Origin: Agelas oroides
Lineage: Eukaryota; Porifera; Demospongiae; Agelasida; Agelasidae
Length of the DNA stretch: 64,000 bases
Assembly: GCA_949130485.1 (NCBI GenBank)
Contig: OX422201.1
Location: forward strand, 3,818,516-3,882,515
Direction: 5' to 3'
The notes beneath the pieces were generated by a model, which was given only the letters and a program-made list of their open reading frames with translations, did not search any database and had not been told where the DNA came from. Each line of letters begins with the position of its first letter. Within the stretch, counting starts at the first letter, position 1. The position numbers and the translations under genes were made by a program. Shown piece after piece: positions 45,801 through 56,880 of this stretch.

Positions 45801-48800
45801 AGTACCTTTGCCAGACAACTGTGTGATGACACCTGTCTTCCAGGATGGCTCTCTGCCCTTCCAACACACTCATGAACATTGAAGCACAACTCCAGCAAGC
45901 TTTACACACACAAATAGTGAACCATCACATCCAACGAGCTAGAAAATCTTTCTAGTGTTTCCTTCTTTTTTTTTCGAGGCGATTCAAGGTTTTCTTACCT
46001 TAAATGCTAAGGAGCAAATGCTGATGTCATCCAGGTAAATTCCCCAAGAATCATTTTGCCATTTTGCTAATCAAAAGGGATATCTGCTGAATCTGCATGT
46101 TGTCCACAACTGATACAATCTCTGTACCTGTACATTGCATGGTTTTCAAGACAGAGTTGTTCTGCCTGTTTACTCAGTAACTATCTGTTTACTTCATCAC
46201 TGTATTAGCTGAAGGGTGTCAGGGAAAGCAGCTGTACCTCTACTAACACATACAAACCTAACAATACTTGCTGTATGGTGCTTCACCTGCTGTATGGTGC
46301 TTGACTCGAGAACTTCATACCGTAGACAGGAAGGGGGTGGGGGTGGAGGCAAGGTGTCCACACATGGATGGTCCATGGATGGACATAGTAACTGCATGTA
46401 GTATCAACAGATACTTAGACAGAGGGGGGGAAGCAAGGTGCACATCCATGGATCATCGGCAAGGTGTGGTCCATGGATGGATGGTCCATGGATGGATGGT
46501 CCATGGATGGGGATACAGTAACCATGGCATCTATTGATACTTAGACAGAGGGGGGGCCAGGAAAGGTGTCCATCTATTGATAGTAGCTATATGGATGGTC
46601 AGAGTGAGTAGTCAAGGTGGTTCATGAGATGGTCCATGGATAAGCCTGGTAAGACCATTGGCAACATACTTTGACATTTATGGATGCCATGGCAGCACCT
46701 AAAAACCCTCAATAAAAGTAGATCTAATGATAACTTGAAGTTACCATTAGAACTCTGTTATCCTTGGTCCCAGGCTACTCCCAGATTATTAATGTCCGTG
46801 AATGGTGAGTTATAGCTTTGTTTCTAGGTTACTCACAGTCAGGTGTAATAATAGCATTTTCAAAGAAGCTGGATCAAACTTCCAATACCACCATATTGAG
46901 TAACTTAAGTGATGAATTATTGCAAGTCGTTGTCAATTAATTCTCTTAGTACTTCCCAACTTGGCAGAACTGATGAAAAATGCTCATGCCCAGCTGTCCA
47001 TGCTCCCCAATGGAAACATCTGCTGATCTGTTGGCTTCATTAATATTCCTTGCCAAAAGGCATGTCTAGCAAAATAATCCAGGTAAGAATCGAGCACTTG
47101 TGCATCAAGTTCTCTCTTCATCACTAAACAAGGAATGGCAGCCATTGCACTTTGGTTATGTATAATGTCCTTTAGTTACACACTCTATAACTGTGTAAGC
47201 CATTCGACATTCCAGATGATAAACATGCTAGCGACAGGAATATTAAATCAAACCACCAGAGGTTAGACATTGAGGAGAAGCATACTTCTGGATGGAAGTG
47301 TCATTACTACTGGTGTAATGAAGCACCCCATTTTAACAGTGTATACTTACACTAAGTTTGTTTGATTTATTTGTAAATGACTTACCTACATGTAAGCACT
47401 ATGAAGATTGTGAACTCAGAGTTAGGTGTCATAATTATGGTTTTTCAGTACCTACACTGGTATGTGCAGATGATATTGTACTTATGGCTTCATATCCCAA
47501 TTAAGAACCTACAAAAACTACTGCATCGTGCTCTGAGAACAATTTACTCATTGATACTGAAAACAAAAATAATGCACATTAGGCTCTCATACCACTTTTA
47601 CTAGAATGACCAAGTCTTGATTAGTGTCGAGTAGAGATTATGTGCTGAGAATCCACCACTTTCCTTTGACTTAGCTATAATGGTGATCTCCTAGCTGCTG
47701 TGCTACCTCATCTATATTGATATGTGCTCATTAATCCAATAACCCAGGTATTTATACTCACTGTAGTAATCCATGCCAGTAATAGAATATAGTTGCTTAA
47801 TCCCTTAGAATCCATACAAGGAAATGCTATGTGATAGTTTCTAGGAGTAGGGAGAAACTTCCCTATTGCTGCCCTTTATGGATTCCTGTTTGGATAACAC
47901 ACGCTTTTGCTGTGATAAAATGGTGGTTTAGACTAAGATTTGCTGAGCGGTTTTGAATGAACATAGCTAAAAATATAATATTTCTACATAACCCCTGGCA
48001 AATTAAACCTGTTACCTGTACTTTGTGCCCAGAAGATACAAATTTATCCAAAAGCGAGTGCATGCACTGTATTAAATAGCACCACATAGTAGTGGGCTAG
48101 AAAGGAAAATGTAGTGTATAATTACACACATGTGCAAGCAGTGAGTACCAGGCCTCTCTTTGGGGAGAGAAGGGCCCAGGAAGAGGCTAATGAAGTTCTT
48201 GCCTTATTGCAGCCATTACAAAAAGATAAGATTTAAACTGTTTAGTTTTGTTGTCTGAAAGTTGACAGTATCAATTAAATTTCAGTGTTGTAAGTTCAAT
48301 TGTGTTATACATGCATCACAGTACGTTCACTTGGTGGCGTGAGCTGAGTGAGTAAGGACCATGTACAATGTAGTTAGTATCAAATACTCCCCTGCTCAAA
48401 ATATTACAGCTAGCTTATAGTTGAGTGAACATTACACTGAACTTGCATTAATGTACTAGGCACTAAAGTTATTTGCTATGGCATCAGTTGATGTGACTGC
48501 CAAACAACCAAGTTTAGTTTCCCTTGAATTTCTGGCTGTATGTTATATATGACAATCTACATTAATATTGGAAGTATTGTCTGTGGATAAATCTATTATG
48601 ACCTGCAAGGTGTATTAATTAATAAATGATCATACTAGGGCGATCTATAGCTAATAAGGTTATTAACAGCTCATCCCTATAGGTGGCTACCCGGCAAGGA
48701 CCTATTTACCTGGCTACACCACTTGATCTATACAGCAGGGAGAATGACCAGGTGGTAGGTTAACATTGTGTTTGCCTTGGTCCGGGATTAAAGGAAGAGG

Positions 48801-51800
48801 TTCATTCTTAAACAATGATTCTTATAGTTAGTGTGCTGGTATTAATGTGTTCTGTTTCCATTCTCTTCCACAACAGCTGTTCCCTGTATTCCTCTTCATT
48901 TTCCAACTTTAGTTTCAAGATCTGTACATACTATGGCTAATTTTTCATCCAAAAATGTGGAATCTAGTGACCCCAATTATTTTTCTCTTAGCAACTGGAA
49001 GCAGATGTCCGTGGAGCTGTTTTAAGCTTTGCTGCCTTTTGTCCCAGACGGGAGGTGGCTGTTGTCCTGGAGTATGGTAAAGCTTCAAAGTGTGTACCAC
49101 TTGCACTTGCAAGAGCTTTCAGAAAGGTAAAAAACTAGTCACATTAAAACTAGCCATAATAGACAATACAAGGTGTGTACGTTGCTACTATAGCTAGCAG
49201 GAATGAGATCACCTTATTTTCCTTGGCACAGGTCATTCTGGTAAACTTCCAGTACAGATACAAAAACCATGGCAGATATGTTACAACATGGCAGTATCCT
49301 CTGGTAAATTATACAGAAATGACCCTCCATCCTTATGCTGTCCTCGACCAGGATCCTGACCAGGTGAAACTTAACTACAGTGTGCACAATAATGTGTGGG
49401 TTTTAATGTACGTATTTCCTATTGCAGTACAAGGAGTTTACTGATGAGATAAAGTACATTTGGAAAGGGCAAGCTCTGCTTCCTGCAAACAGTGGTCTGA
49501 AGGTGTCAATGGAATTTGACCCTACCACTGTTAAGCTCCAGGATGACATCAAGGTGGAAGTCAGTGGAGCAGCTCCACCCACTGGACAGGCTATGTCCCC
49601 AGGAGCAGCTCCACCCACTGGACAAACTACGTCCCCAGGAGCAGCTCCACCCACTGGACAAGCTACATCCCCAAGAGCTGCTCCACCTACTGGACAGGCT
49701 ACGTCCCCAGGAGTAGTTTCACCCACTGGAGGGGCTACACCCTCTGGAAAAGCTTCACCTCCAGGTATATGCTGTAACAATGAAGTGAATATAGAGTATT
49801 GTTGTCTTACGGCACATAAGTATACTACGCATTAGTAACCAACAAGTGGGAACTATAAGATTATTAGCCCGAGTAAGGCATGTAGTCTCATGGCTCATAC
49901 ACACATGATAATACTCAGGCTGGGCATCTACTGGTAGATCAAGTACCATAGCTCTCTGTTCTAAGCCTAGAGAAATAAGTGTGCGATCTTGCCTGATGCA
50001 GACTGAAATCCACTAACATGTGGCATACAGTGCTACCAAACTTGAATCGACCATTTGATTGAGGGCTATGAGGAGTATATAAACATTGATGATGGCTAAC
50101 CTAGTAGATTTATACCTCAGACTATTCGCGAATGACACACTTACTTGTAATTGTTAAAGCAGTTTTCACACCCAGTTAAAGTACTCTCTTCACACCTAGT
50201 TAAACTTGCTACACTAGTGGCCACTGAGCTCAGTGATTATTGCTATGTGAACACATTTATAGCTCATTTATTTCGTGCCATTACCATGGCAGCTGTCTAG
50301 CAACATCAACAGCAAAAGTATATTATATCAACCAAACATGCAATAATGCACTGTACCTACAGTTTATATTTGTTTGGTGTATTGTTACATAGTTTCCTCC
50401 TGGACATGTTTCACCCCTTCAGGAGAAAAGAGTGATTTCATTGTTGTCTGTCCGATCGAAAGGGAAAAGAAATATGAAGTGTCTGCTAGTAAGTCATGGT
50501 TCTTAAATGTCCTTGTATTTCAGGCAGCATTGAATGCAACACTCCCAGGCTAAGGAAAAGGAACTGTTCTTGTAGATCCTAATATGTAGCAACTGCCAAC
50601 TGTATAGTGATTAGCTTCACACTAAGAAGGACCTCAGAATCAGTCTGAAAAAAAAATTTTTTGGCAAAGAATTTTTGTTGAGGCAGGTATAATATAGACT
50701 TCTGTATCCTAGTCACTGTAGCCACTGCATGACAAACCTCATTGGTTGTACAAATCAGTTCAGTAGTTTAGTGGTTTAGCTACTCACCTCCAGCCTACAG
50801 CCATTGGTGAATAAACCACCAAACTAGTGAGTTGCGGTGGTATAAATTGACTCCTATAATATGACCCTATATATATATATATATATACCTTATTACACGA
50901 GTTAGCGTGCAATAACCGCGATATGCACGCTAACGAGTGTAATAAAGTATTTATTATCCATTACCACAACAGCGTCATGTCTCTTCTCACCAAGTCCCGA
51001 GTAACTCGCCGTTCGAACGCACTGGTTCTAATTAAAGCGCACACTGGTTGTTAGGATATCGCGCGTATATAGCCTCAGGGCCCGTGCAATAACTACCCGT
51101 GCAATAACTACCTGTGCAATATCGTGTGATATTGCACGGCACGGGAATAGGAAAATACTGTTGTAGAAATATCAACTGGATAATAAATATATATATATCT
51201 ATATATATATATATATTATATTATATATTGCCTTTACCCCACAGCTACCCTGTTCTTAGACTACTTGGCCAAGGAAGGATGTCTTTCAGATCAAGCATTG
51301 CTACTTTCAGTTTATCCACTGACAGTTGGTGGGAGAAATGTCCAGAACAAGTTCTCCGAGTATAAGCCACCTGATCAACAGAAGGGAGTGGGGTATGTCA
51401 GAAGAGTTCTCACTCCCAGACTCAGGAATGAGACTGGTCACAAGTCTGTATGCATAGTGAATTTACTAGTCATTCTTAAACAATTTTTTCTTCATTTGTC
51501 ACAATGACATAAATACGTAAAAAGATCTGGGGATGATGAAGTATACAAAGTTGGGAGGGATGATACTAGTGGAGTGTGAAACATTGCATGTGAGGTTAAT
51601 GAACTGTGGTGATTATCATCTTCCTTGATCAAAGCTCTGATCAGAATGACGTGGGTGTGTGTGCAGAGTATTCTTAGTGAGGTTTGTACAGGTTCTTACA
51701 TTTGAGATTCAAGCTGCTTTTATTCATTGTACAAATAATTAATGAATTTCAGCTGCTTTTATTCAAAGTGTGTGTTAGCATCCCAGATCTCTTGGCCATA

Positions 51801-52742
51801 AGCTCTTTATACTGAAATACAAATTTTATATACTATTATACATATTTCCTATACATATATACTAGCAGATTTATAGCTTTGAGTTGCATGGCAGTTGTTC
51901 CTTTTCATGTGGATAACATAATCATTCATGGTAAACAAATTCAAACTAACTGCACTACACTGTATATTACTTTGCTGTTAGTGAGCTATCTTGTTTCTCT
52001 GTTCACACATACATACAGCTTCCAGTTTCAACGTTGTGAATGCCAGCATAAGGTCACTTACACTGACACAACCAGACAGGGTTTATCCAAAACCTCCTAC
52101 ATTAATCTTGATGAGGTGTGTGTGATATTGTTTTTCTTGTAGAAATGGTGGAGGGTGAAGATTTATTCCCAGTCCTCCACTTGCATCTAGACTTTGTAGC
52201 TTGCAGTATGACGTAGTACAGTTCATTACATGCTACAGTGGACCTCACAACAGATCTCCACCTAGGTTTCACTTGCAGTGTATATAAGCTTTTGTAACCA
52301 GGCCCTACACTGCAAAAAGGGTGCATGGTGGCCTGGAAACTGGGGATAGGTTTATTTATGAAGGTGCATGGACATGTGATATAATATTATGTATTGTCCT
52401 GAAGCTGTTGGTAAGGGATATAGCAATCCAGCAAGATTTCCCAGATAAAACAGACTAGTGTGCCCAATTGTTATGTACATCAACAGTGATCATCCTGTTG
52501 TTCACTGGCTTTGCACTCTATGGGCTAAATATAATAAAGAGATTTCACCTTTTGTGTCCCAATTGCACTTGATGTCCCATTTATACTATCTGATCATGAA
52601 TTCTTCCTTCTAGTGCTGCAAGTCTAATCATGATCCTGAATGGTGCAGCCACAATCTTCTTCTGCAGTGTGGAGAAGTCCCCTGTGAGTTTAAGTTCAGT
52701 CTCTATGAGAGGTTTGAGCCTGAAGAGATGGCAGCTGTGTAA
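39821..52742 (+). CDS. Gene B: four-TM large-pore-channel-like protein with long C-terminal region
   Basis: Ten exons: 39821-40811, 42666-42754, 48683-48754, 48992-49126, 49232-49363, 49428-49764, 50423-50488, 51245-51392, 52019-52115, 52614-52742, giving 731 residues and TAA. Four hydrophobic segments at about 24-48, 78-104, 150-177 and 212-242. Each extracellular-side loop has two cysteines (C56, C73; C186, C207) and N-glycosylation motifs, and a cytoplasmic helix follows (IKSDLDFLITGLFRG). This is the innexin/pannexin layout and also resembles the LRRC8 N-terminal domain; primary similarity is weak, so the call is an inference. Residues 331-519 are unrecognised (VATRQGPIYLATPLDLY, FAAFCPRREVAVVLEYG). 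Residues 520-579 are five 12-residue repeats of GAAPPTGQAMSP type. The last two exons are Cys/His-rich. Paralogue of gene A with identical exon phases; intron 1 hosts a transposon. Confidence 0.85.
41259..41603 (+). CDS. HIRAN-domain-like protein encoded inside a transposon
   Basis: Intact 114-residue open frame. VRGHHVYKAAWSPYIGE, then REVNNIHDDFAVAVLKNG and IGHVPREISRVCWYFL follow the HIRAN pattern (G-x-x-Y, L-x-R-E-x-x-N-x-x-D-x-x-A-V-x-V, G-x-V-P-R). HIRAN domains bind 3' single-stranded DNA ends in HLTF-type helicases; stand-alone copies in invertebrate genomes have unknown roles. A tail GLVVPCVYIFRGK follows. The copy in the second transposon (62123-62472) is inactivated. Whether the protein serves transposition or is passenger cargo cannot be told from sequence. 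Confidence 0.75.
   Translation: MATTFRIESTVRGHHVYKAAWSPYIGEELPVQREVNNIHDDFAVAVLKNGNTIGHVPREISRVCWYFLYKSGSEMTCIVNGDRRRSEVDGKGLVVPCVYIFRGKQKHQTDKPVC
41691..42446. mobile_element. Nested element with 41-bp inverted repeats
   Basis: Ends caggagcttatgagcggcga... and ...tcgccgctcataagctcctg are exact inverses for about 41 bp. It interrupts the HIRAN transposon with a 7-bp target duplication gtcttac (41684-41690 and 42447-42453). The second transposon copy has the intact site (tatagtcttactgaac), so the boundaries are exact. The 756-bp interior has a 38-bp perfect palindrome at 42112-42149 and one exon-like open frame. Confidence 0.9.
41916..42041 (+). other. Exon-like open frame in the nested element
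   Basis: ATG in the context cggaggaATGGG opens 42 codons rich in Lys/Arg and acidic residues (MGKRTGDGESDLPQKRVRFE), ending at a good donor (cag|gtatct). It could be the surviving first exon of the autonomous parent element or a captured host exon. No known family recognised. Confidence 0.35.
42783..42853. repeat. Fold-back hairpin in gene B intron 2
   Basis: tagccttgtacccaggccat and atggcctgtgtacgaggcta with loop tttattttttt. Confidence 0.8.
42967..43059. repeat. Fold-back hairpin in gene B intron 2, second copy
   Basis: tagccttgtccccaggccac on the left; the inner arm cca-attttatct pairs with agataaaat-tgg. The right tip is tggaattag. Arms about 40 bp, different in sequence from the copy 115 bp away. 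Confidence 0.75.
44394..46695. mobile_element. 2.3-kb element with inverted minisatellite ends
   Basis: The left end aggtgctgctatgg and right end ccatggcagcacct are inverses. Matching inner segments include catcaaagtatcac/ctttgacat and accaggtttatccatggacc/ggtccatggataagcctggt. Both subterminal regions are arrays of ccatccatgga (left 44470-44850, three units of about 120-130 bp) and tccatggatgga (right 46360-46640). The interior contains unrecognised minus-strand coding-like frames. It sits in intron 2 of gene B. Subterminal repeat arrays are known in several DNA transposon superfamilies; I cannot name which. Confidence 0.6.
44892..46066 (-). other. Unrecognised minus-strand coding-like segments inside the 2.3-kb element
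   Basis: Reading on minus: 46066-45999 (WQNDSWGIYLDDISICSLAF, then a donor gtaag); about 45630-45418 (YGWFEWGRVEFFLKANIAKF, FTLDTQVESHNISTYFKG, DQWCHQNCDAFF, stop); 45416-45219 (two hydrophobic stretches, HKFILTIVGVFVLSY and VLHVLAFCLLAFSF); 45158-44892 (YHDCLSTLASLVSLSLLLNI). The composition looks coding, with possible membrane segments. I could not join the segments in phase convincingly and do not know the family. It may be a decayed cargo gene or transposase. Confidence 0.35.
47351..47600 (+). pseudogene. Second LINE reverse-transcriptase fragment
   Basis: LFDLFVNDLPTCKHY followed by VPTLVCADDIVLMASYPN has the ADD catalytic box and the F-x-N-D-L-P motif of non-LTR reverse transcriptases. 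A stop follows PN, and LQKLL continues in another frame. Isolated, degenerate, in gene B intron 2; a different lineage from the fragment at 38.7-39.4 kb. Confidence 0.7.
49821..51157 (+). repeat. Segment of gene B duplicated at 62663-64000
   Basis: From tatactacgcattagtaacc onward this intron 6 to intron 7 segment, including exon 7, is repeated at 62663 to the window end with only about ten visible differences plus a length change in the (AT)n tract near 50870. It contains two clean hairpins (50888-50945 region and about 51083-51140, gtgcaataactac/gatattgcac). Confidence 0.92.
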
Positions 52743-52806
52743 GCAGTATACAATTCAAGCTGGAAATTACTTGCACTTATTGTTAAAGGACATGGACATG
52801 CATATT

Positions 52807-52866
52807 AGAAACTTCTAGTCTTTACCTAGAAACTTCTAGTCTTTACCTAGAAACTTCTAGCCTTTA
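52807..52866 (+). repeat. Three tandem copies of a 20-bp unit
   Basis: tagaaacttctagtctttac-type units repeated three times just after the stop of gene B, in its 3' UTR region. Confidence 0.75.
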
Positions 52867-53054
52867 TGTGTTTGTATCATACATAGTCTAGCTAAGTATC
52901 AGTAGAGCTGTCTTGTAGAGCTGTCATGTATGTATTAGAAAGAGTCAGAGTTGCAAATAACTGACTGTTTCAACTATTCAGAAAAATAGCCATGTTAAAA
53001 CTGGCATTGTCAGCAGGATATGATCGGACATGAACCCAAGCAATTGAGACCAAA

Positions 53055-53283
53055 ATGGCTGAAAGTGAGACTGAGAGGCCGAGCCCAAGTCACATTAAGC
53101 ACCCTTTCAGAGGAAGACCAGGCTGATTTTGATAAAGCAACTGATTAAGGCCTTGAAGGAGCGATTTGAGCCAGCCAGCAGAAAGCACCGGTGTGAAGCT
53201 GAACTCCACCCAAGAAGGAGGAAGAAGGGAGAAAACTGGGCTGACTATGCAGAGGACCTCCAGGACAAAGCATATCCGGTGTC
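53055..53283 (+). pseudogene. Gypsy-type gag fragment
   Basis: Two overlapping frames show a retrotransposon capsid pattern: GRAQVTLSTLSEEDQADFDK, then after a frameshift at about 53147 ALKERFEPASRK and a downstream segment ending in DYAEDLQDKAYP. The pattern L-R-G-x-A...L...L-x-x-R-F-x-P...F/Y-x-x-x-L-x-x-x-A-Y-P is that of Ty3/Gypsy gag proteins. No LTRs or pol seen nearby, so it is a broken remnant. Confidence 0.6.
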
Positions 53284-53289
53284 ATTGGG

Positions 53290-54200
53290 ATGAGTGACTC
53301 CCCCTTCCAGTGACCCCTATAGGGGCCAATGACCCCCAGTCATTCGACCCTAGTGATCAGTGACTCCCAACCCTAGGGCTCAGTGACTACCCAGTCATTC
53401 TACCCTGGTGCTGGATGCAGATATCACTATAGGGCTAATTATATGTTTGGGGGGACACATTCCCCAGGGAAACACATATCACTGTAACACCGGTATCCCA
53501 CAATTTACCGACCATAGCCGTGCATAGGTTTTGCATATACTAAAGGCACACTGCATTACCTTGGTCACTCTTGGACAGTGATTCAGCCATTGTTACATGG
53601 AGGAGTATGTAGCAATCAAGAAGAGGGTAATTTATCCGGGGGAGTCACTCACCTGTTTAAGCTTTGACACCTGACCTCCAAGCGGAAGGACGAGAACGGT
53701 TGACCCTGAACCAACGAGAGTCCGCCTTGATGACAAAGAGGGCCCCCCTAAGACTGTCCAATGTGTCCATGCAACAAGACAAGAAGTGGAATAACCATGA
53801 TCAATATTGCCTTGTGTCTACATTCAAGCTGTCCATTTCAACTCAAAGACAAGATTGAGTGTTGTTGTTAGGAAGAGTTCTAGCCTACAACGATTTCTTG
53901 GTAACGAAATAGCCATGGTGCTTTATGGTCCACCCCAGGAGTAAGTTAGGCAGCGCACACAAAAAAAGCTGGAGCCATTCCTTATTGCACCTGAGCAAGC
54001 ATCTGCAAAGCTATCAGCCCAACCTAGTACAGCTTCTCCATGCAGCAGTACAAGTTTAAACTGTGGTTAGTATAAATGTGTATGCACAGAACAAGCTGTC
54101 CATTGGTTGCATGGTTTCCTACATTTTGGATGTGGCTATACCACCAAAATTGCATTAGTCCATTTCACTATATAGTCAAGTCCATTATTCAAGAGTCCAA
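53290..54200. other. Gene-free stretch with short cagtgactcccc-type repeats
   Basis: 53290-53430 holds irregular repeats of agtgactccc/agtcattcgaccc around cctatagggg palindromes. I see no gene in the rest. Confidence 0.35.
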
Positions 54201-54207
54201 CAACACC

Positions 54208-54260
54208 TAGCCTTGTCCCCAGGCCCCTCTCCTCGGGGGAGGGGCCTGGGGACAAGGCTA
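54208..54260. repeat. Perfect fold-back hairpin
   Basis: tagccttgtccccaggcccc and ggggcctggggacaaggcta are exact inverses around a short loop; the most intact member of the family. Confidence 0.9.
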
Positions 54261-55225
54261 AACAACACCTGCCCAAGATTCATTGCATGCCTCTGGCAGA
54301 TCTGCCCTATCCACATATTGGCCCTTTCAGATTTGCTCACGTCTCAAAATGGGATTGGTTGGGCATTAGGGCTAATAAGTTGGGTTGACTCTATTTACTA
54401 AAAGAGAGGCATTTGCAGTGGTCATAAGCTTGCAGTGTGTGCACTCTTAAAAGATCTGGTAGCTGCTATAGCTACTCTTAGAGGAATTCGGCTGGCTGTG
54501 TTATGTTGGGTTCTATTTTCAGTCACTGTTTGTGGACCTCTCTACCACTTGAACAAACTGAATTGAAAGGTTGTTCAAAGGTAAGATGTGATGCATGAGG
54601 TTCACAAGTAAAGTATAGTAATGTGTATGCAGACATAGCAAAGTTGTCATAGTACTAATTCTGTATGATCCACAGAATGTTTATTCCTGAGAGTTCCAGG
54701 TTTATTTGCCTGTGATGGAGAAAAGACATTTTGGCATTCAGATAGATTGATTGATAACCTATATCTGATCTTTGCACATTGGGCTGATGGCCATAAATCC
54801 CTGCTAACTTGGGGTAGGTACAAAACCTGGACTCTGGACTGGACTATGGACTGGATTATGGACTTGATTTTGGACTTGGTTGGACAGTAAATAGTGTTCT
54901 AGAGCTGCTGTTTAAAGAAGACTGAATGCTGGATTGCCCAATGAGTAGAAGATTGTCCTAACAGTAAAAACGGATATGTTTGCAGCTATTGGCAAGACTG
55001 GCTGGTTGGTTTAAGCCATCACTCTGTTCTTACAGCCTTCCAGCCCAGCTTGTTGGCAAGGAAGTTGCAAGCTTATAATACCTAACGTAAGCTTTAGACA
55101 GCTAGCTGAATTTCTTGCCTGCCTGTTACAAGGCTTGCTTCTGCTCCTCTGCCGCGGGTCCAGTGGCTCAGTAGTAAAAGCATCTTGCCTGAGCAGATAT
55201 GCTCACTATACACCACCTCAGCCTC

Positions 55226-55271
55226 TAGTCTTGCAAGCCCACTCTTCGCAAGGGTATGGCTTGCGAGACTA
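55226..55271. repeat. Hairpin, AGTCTCGCAAGCC family
   Basis: tagtcttgcaagcccact and ggcttgcgagacta around gcaaggg; short member of the family at 20128. Confidence 0.65.
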
Positions 55272-55904
55272 CTTGGCCTCTAGCTCAATTACCTATCTCC
55301 CGATGCATTGTCTAGGCCTTAACGCTGCCATATACGCTGAAAAAATGTACCTGTGAGTCATTTGGTAAGTCCTGATCCCAGGTCCTTCCCTTCCATACTC
55401 CTCCGGAGTTCCATCGATAAGCACTAATATAGCAACCTTTGGCCAGCTCTATAAACAAACCATTTACACCGATTAGAGATGATGAGACAAGTTTCCCACA
55501 ATGTTTCTGTGTCCCTTTTTTGAACTAAATATGCCTGCCATTTTGCTGTAGCTACTAGTCATGCTGCTATACAATCCCACCTATAGGCTAAACTAGCTGT
55601 CTTCATGCACTCAGGTAGGCATGCATGAATACTCAATGAACCATGTCTCCCCGAAAGAGGGCCGGTCTTAACGTTAGACAATGTCACCCACTGTGCATAA
55701 TACATTTGAAAATTTTGGGCTATGTTAAAGTGACATCCTGTGCTATGACTGGCTTTGTCTGTACCAAGAGCTGTAGTTGAGTGTACCAACCAGTACAGGT
55801 CAACCATGTTTTGGTACAGTCAAAGAATGTGAAATCATAGGTTGTCATGTGGAAGGTATATAGTACGGGTTGCATGTGTTCCTAATTTACAATCATTTAT
55901 CATC

Positions 55905-56123
55905 ATGGAGTTTGTAACCACCAAAAGGGGTGCCAGAGCAATTGTCTATGAAGGTCATATGAATCGGCGAGGACAAGATTGACGTATCTTTTGGAGGTGT
56001 GGGAGAAGTCGCAGCTGCAGTGGGTCTCTCTGCACTCTTCAAGATGAGATCATGTCACAGAAAGACACCCATAACCATCCCCCAGCTGATGCAGAAGTAC
56101 AACTAGCACACACTAATGTCTAA
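55905..56123 (+). pseudogene. FLYWCH zinc-finger remnant with one in-frame stop
   Basis: One frame from ATG 55905 to TAA 56121-56123 follows the FLYWCH pattern: FVTTKRGARAIVYEGH, then IFWRCGRSRSCSGSLCTLQD and a terminal HNHPP (C-x-C...C...H-x-H ligands). A single TGA splits the frame between the two halves (after RRGQD). FLYWCH fingers are DNA-binding and often accompany Mutator-like transposases. Possibly a recently silenced transposon gene. Confidence 0.65.
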
Positions 56124-56880
56124 ATATTGTATTATTGCTTTGTATACTTAATAGTGCATTTATTTATTTTTTAGAGTAGGCGAAACAGGAGTAGGCGAAA
56201 CAGTTTGTGCTAACCACTACAAGGTTAAGACGGATCCCCACTGATTATATGTTTCATAACAACATCTGTTAAATTTTTGGCACAGCTGCGCCTTGCCTAT
56301 TGTGAAGCACAGAAGTGGAAATGGCAAATACAAACACATGCATATGTAACAATGACAGACTGTTGGCACTTAATATTGGTCTTCCTTTAATTTACAATAG
56401 ATGATCTGCATATAATACATACAGCAAGTCCTCTTTAGTATGCATTTCACATATTTTATAAGAGATTGATCATTGAGTAATGAGCCCTTTCCCTAGCCTT
56501 GTTTGTTTGTGTTACAGAAAAGTACTGCAAGTGATAAGTAGCTGGGCAGGGGCAATGGAACAGGGCATTTACCACCTGAGCCACTGTCAAAAGCTGTCAC
56601 ATTAAATTTGGACTGCTGCTGATATGCATACTTCAAAGATCATTCCAGGTGACAAGACATTGGCAGACACAAGTATCAGATAACTCGAGCAACACATTGT
56701 ACTCCTGAATGAAGTGCATCATCTCTCTTTCTCACTGTCAAAGTACATGATGGTTATACATCAACCAAGCCATCAACATAGTCCTGCCAAGGAGCACCCA
56801 CCTTCGAAAGAGCACCCAATCCCTGTTTCAACATTAAAAGTCCAACTCATTGAATACGTAATATATACGTATGCTATGGA

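Noticed and set aside
52630..52818. Alternative frame of the last exon of gene B (GAATIFFCSVEKSP...)
   Set aside because: It is also open, but only the frame starting DPEWCSHNLLLQCG keeps phase with the preceding exons in both paralogues.
55150..55200. tRNA-like A box (agtggctcagtagtaaaagca)
   Set aside because: No B box or paired acceptor arms follow; too weak to call.
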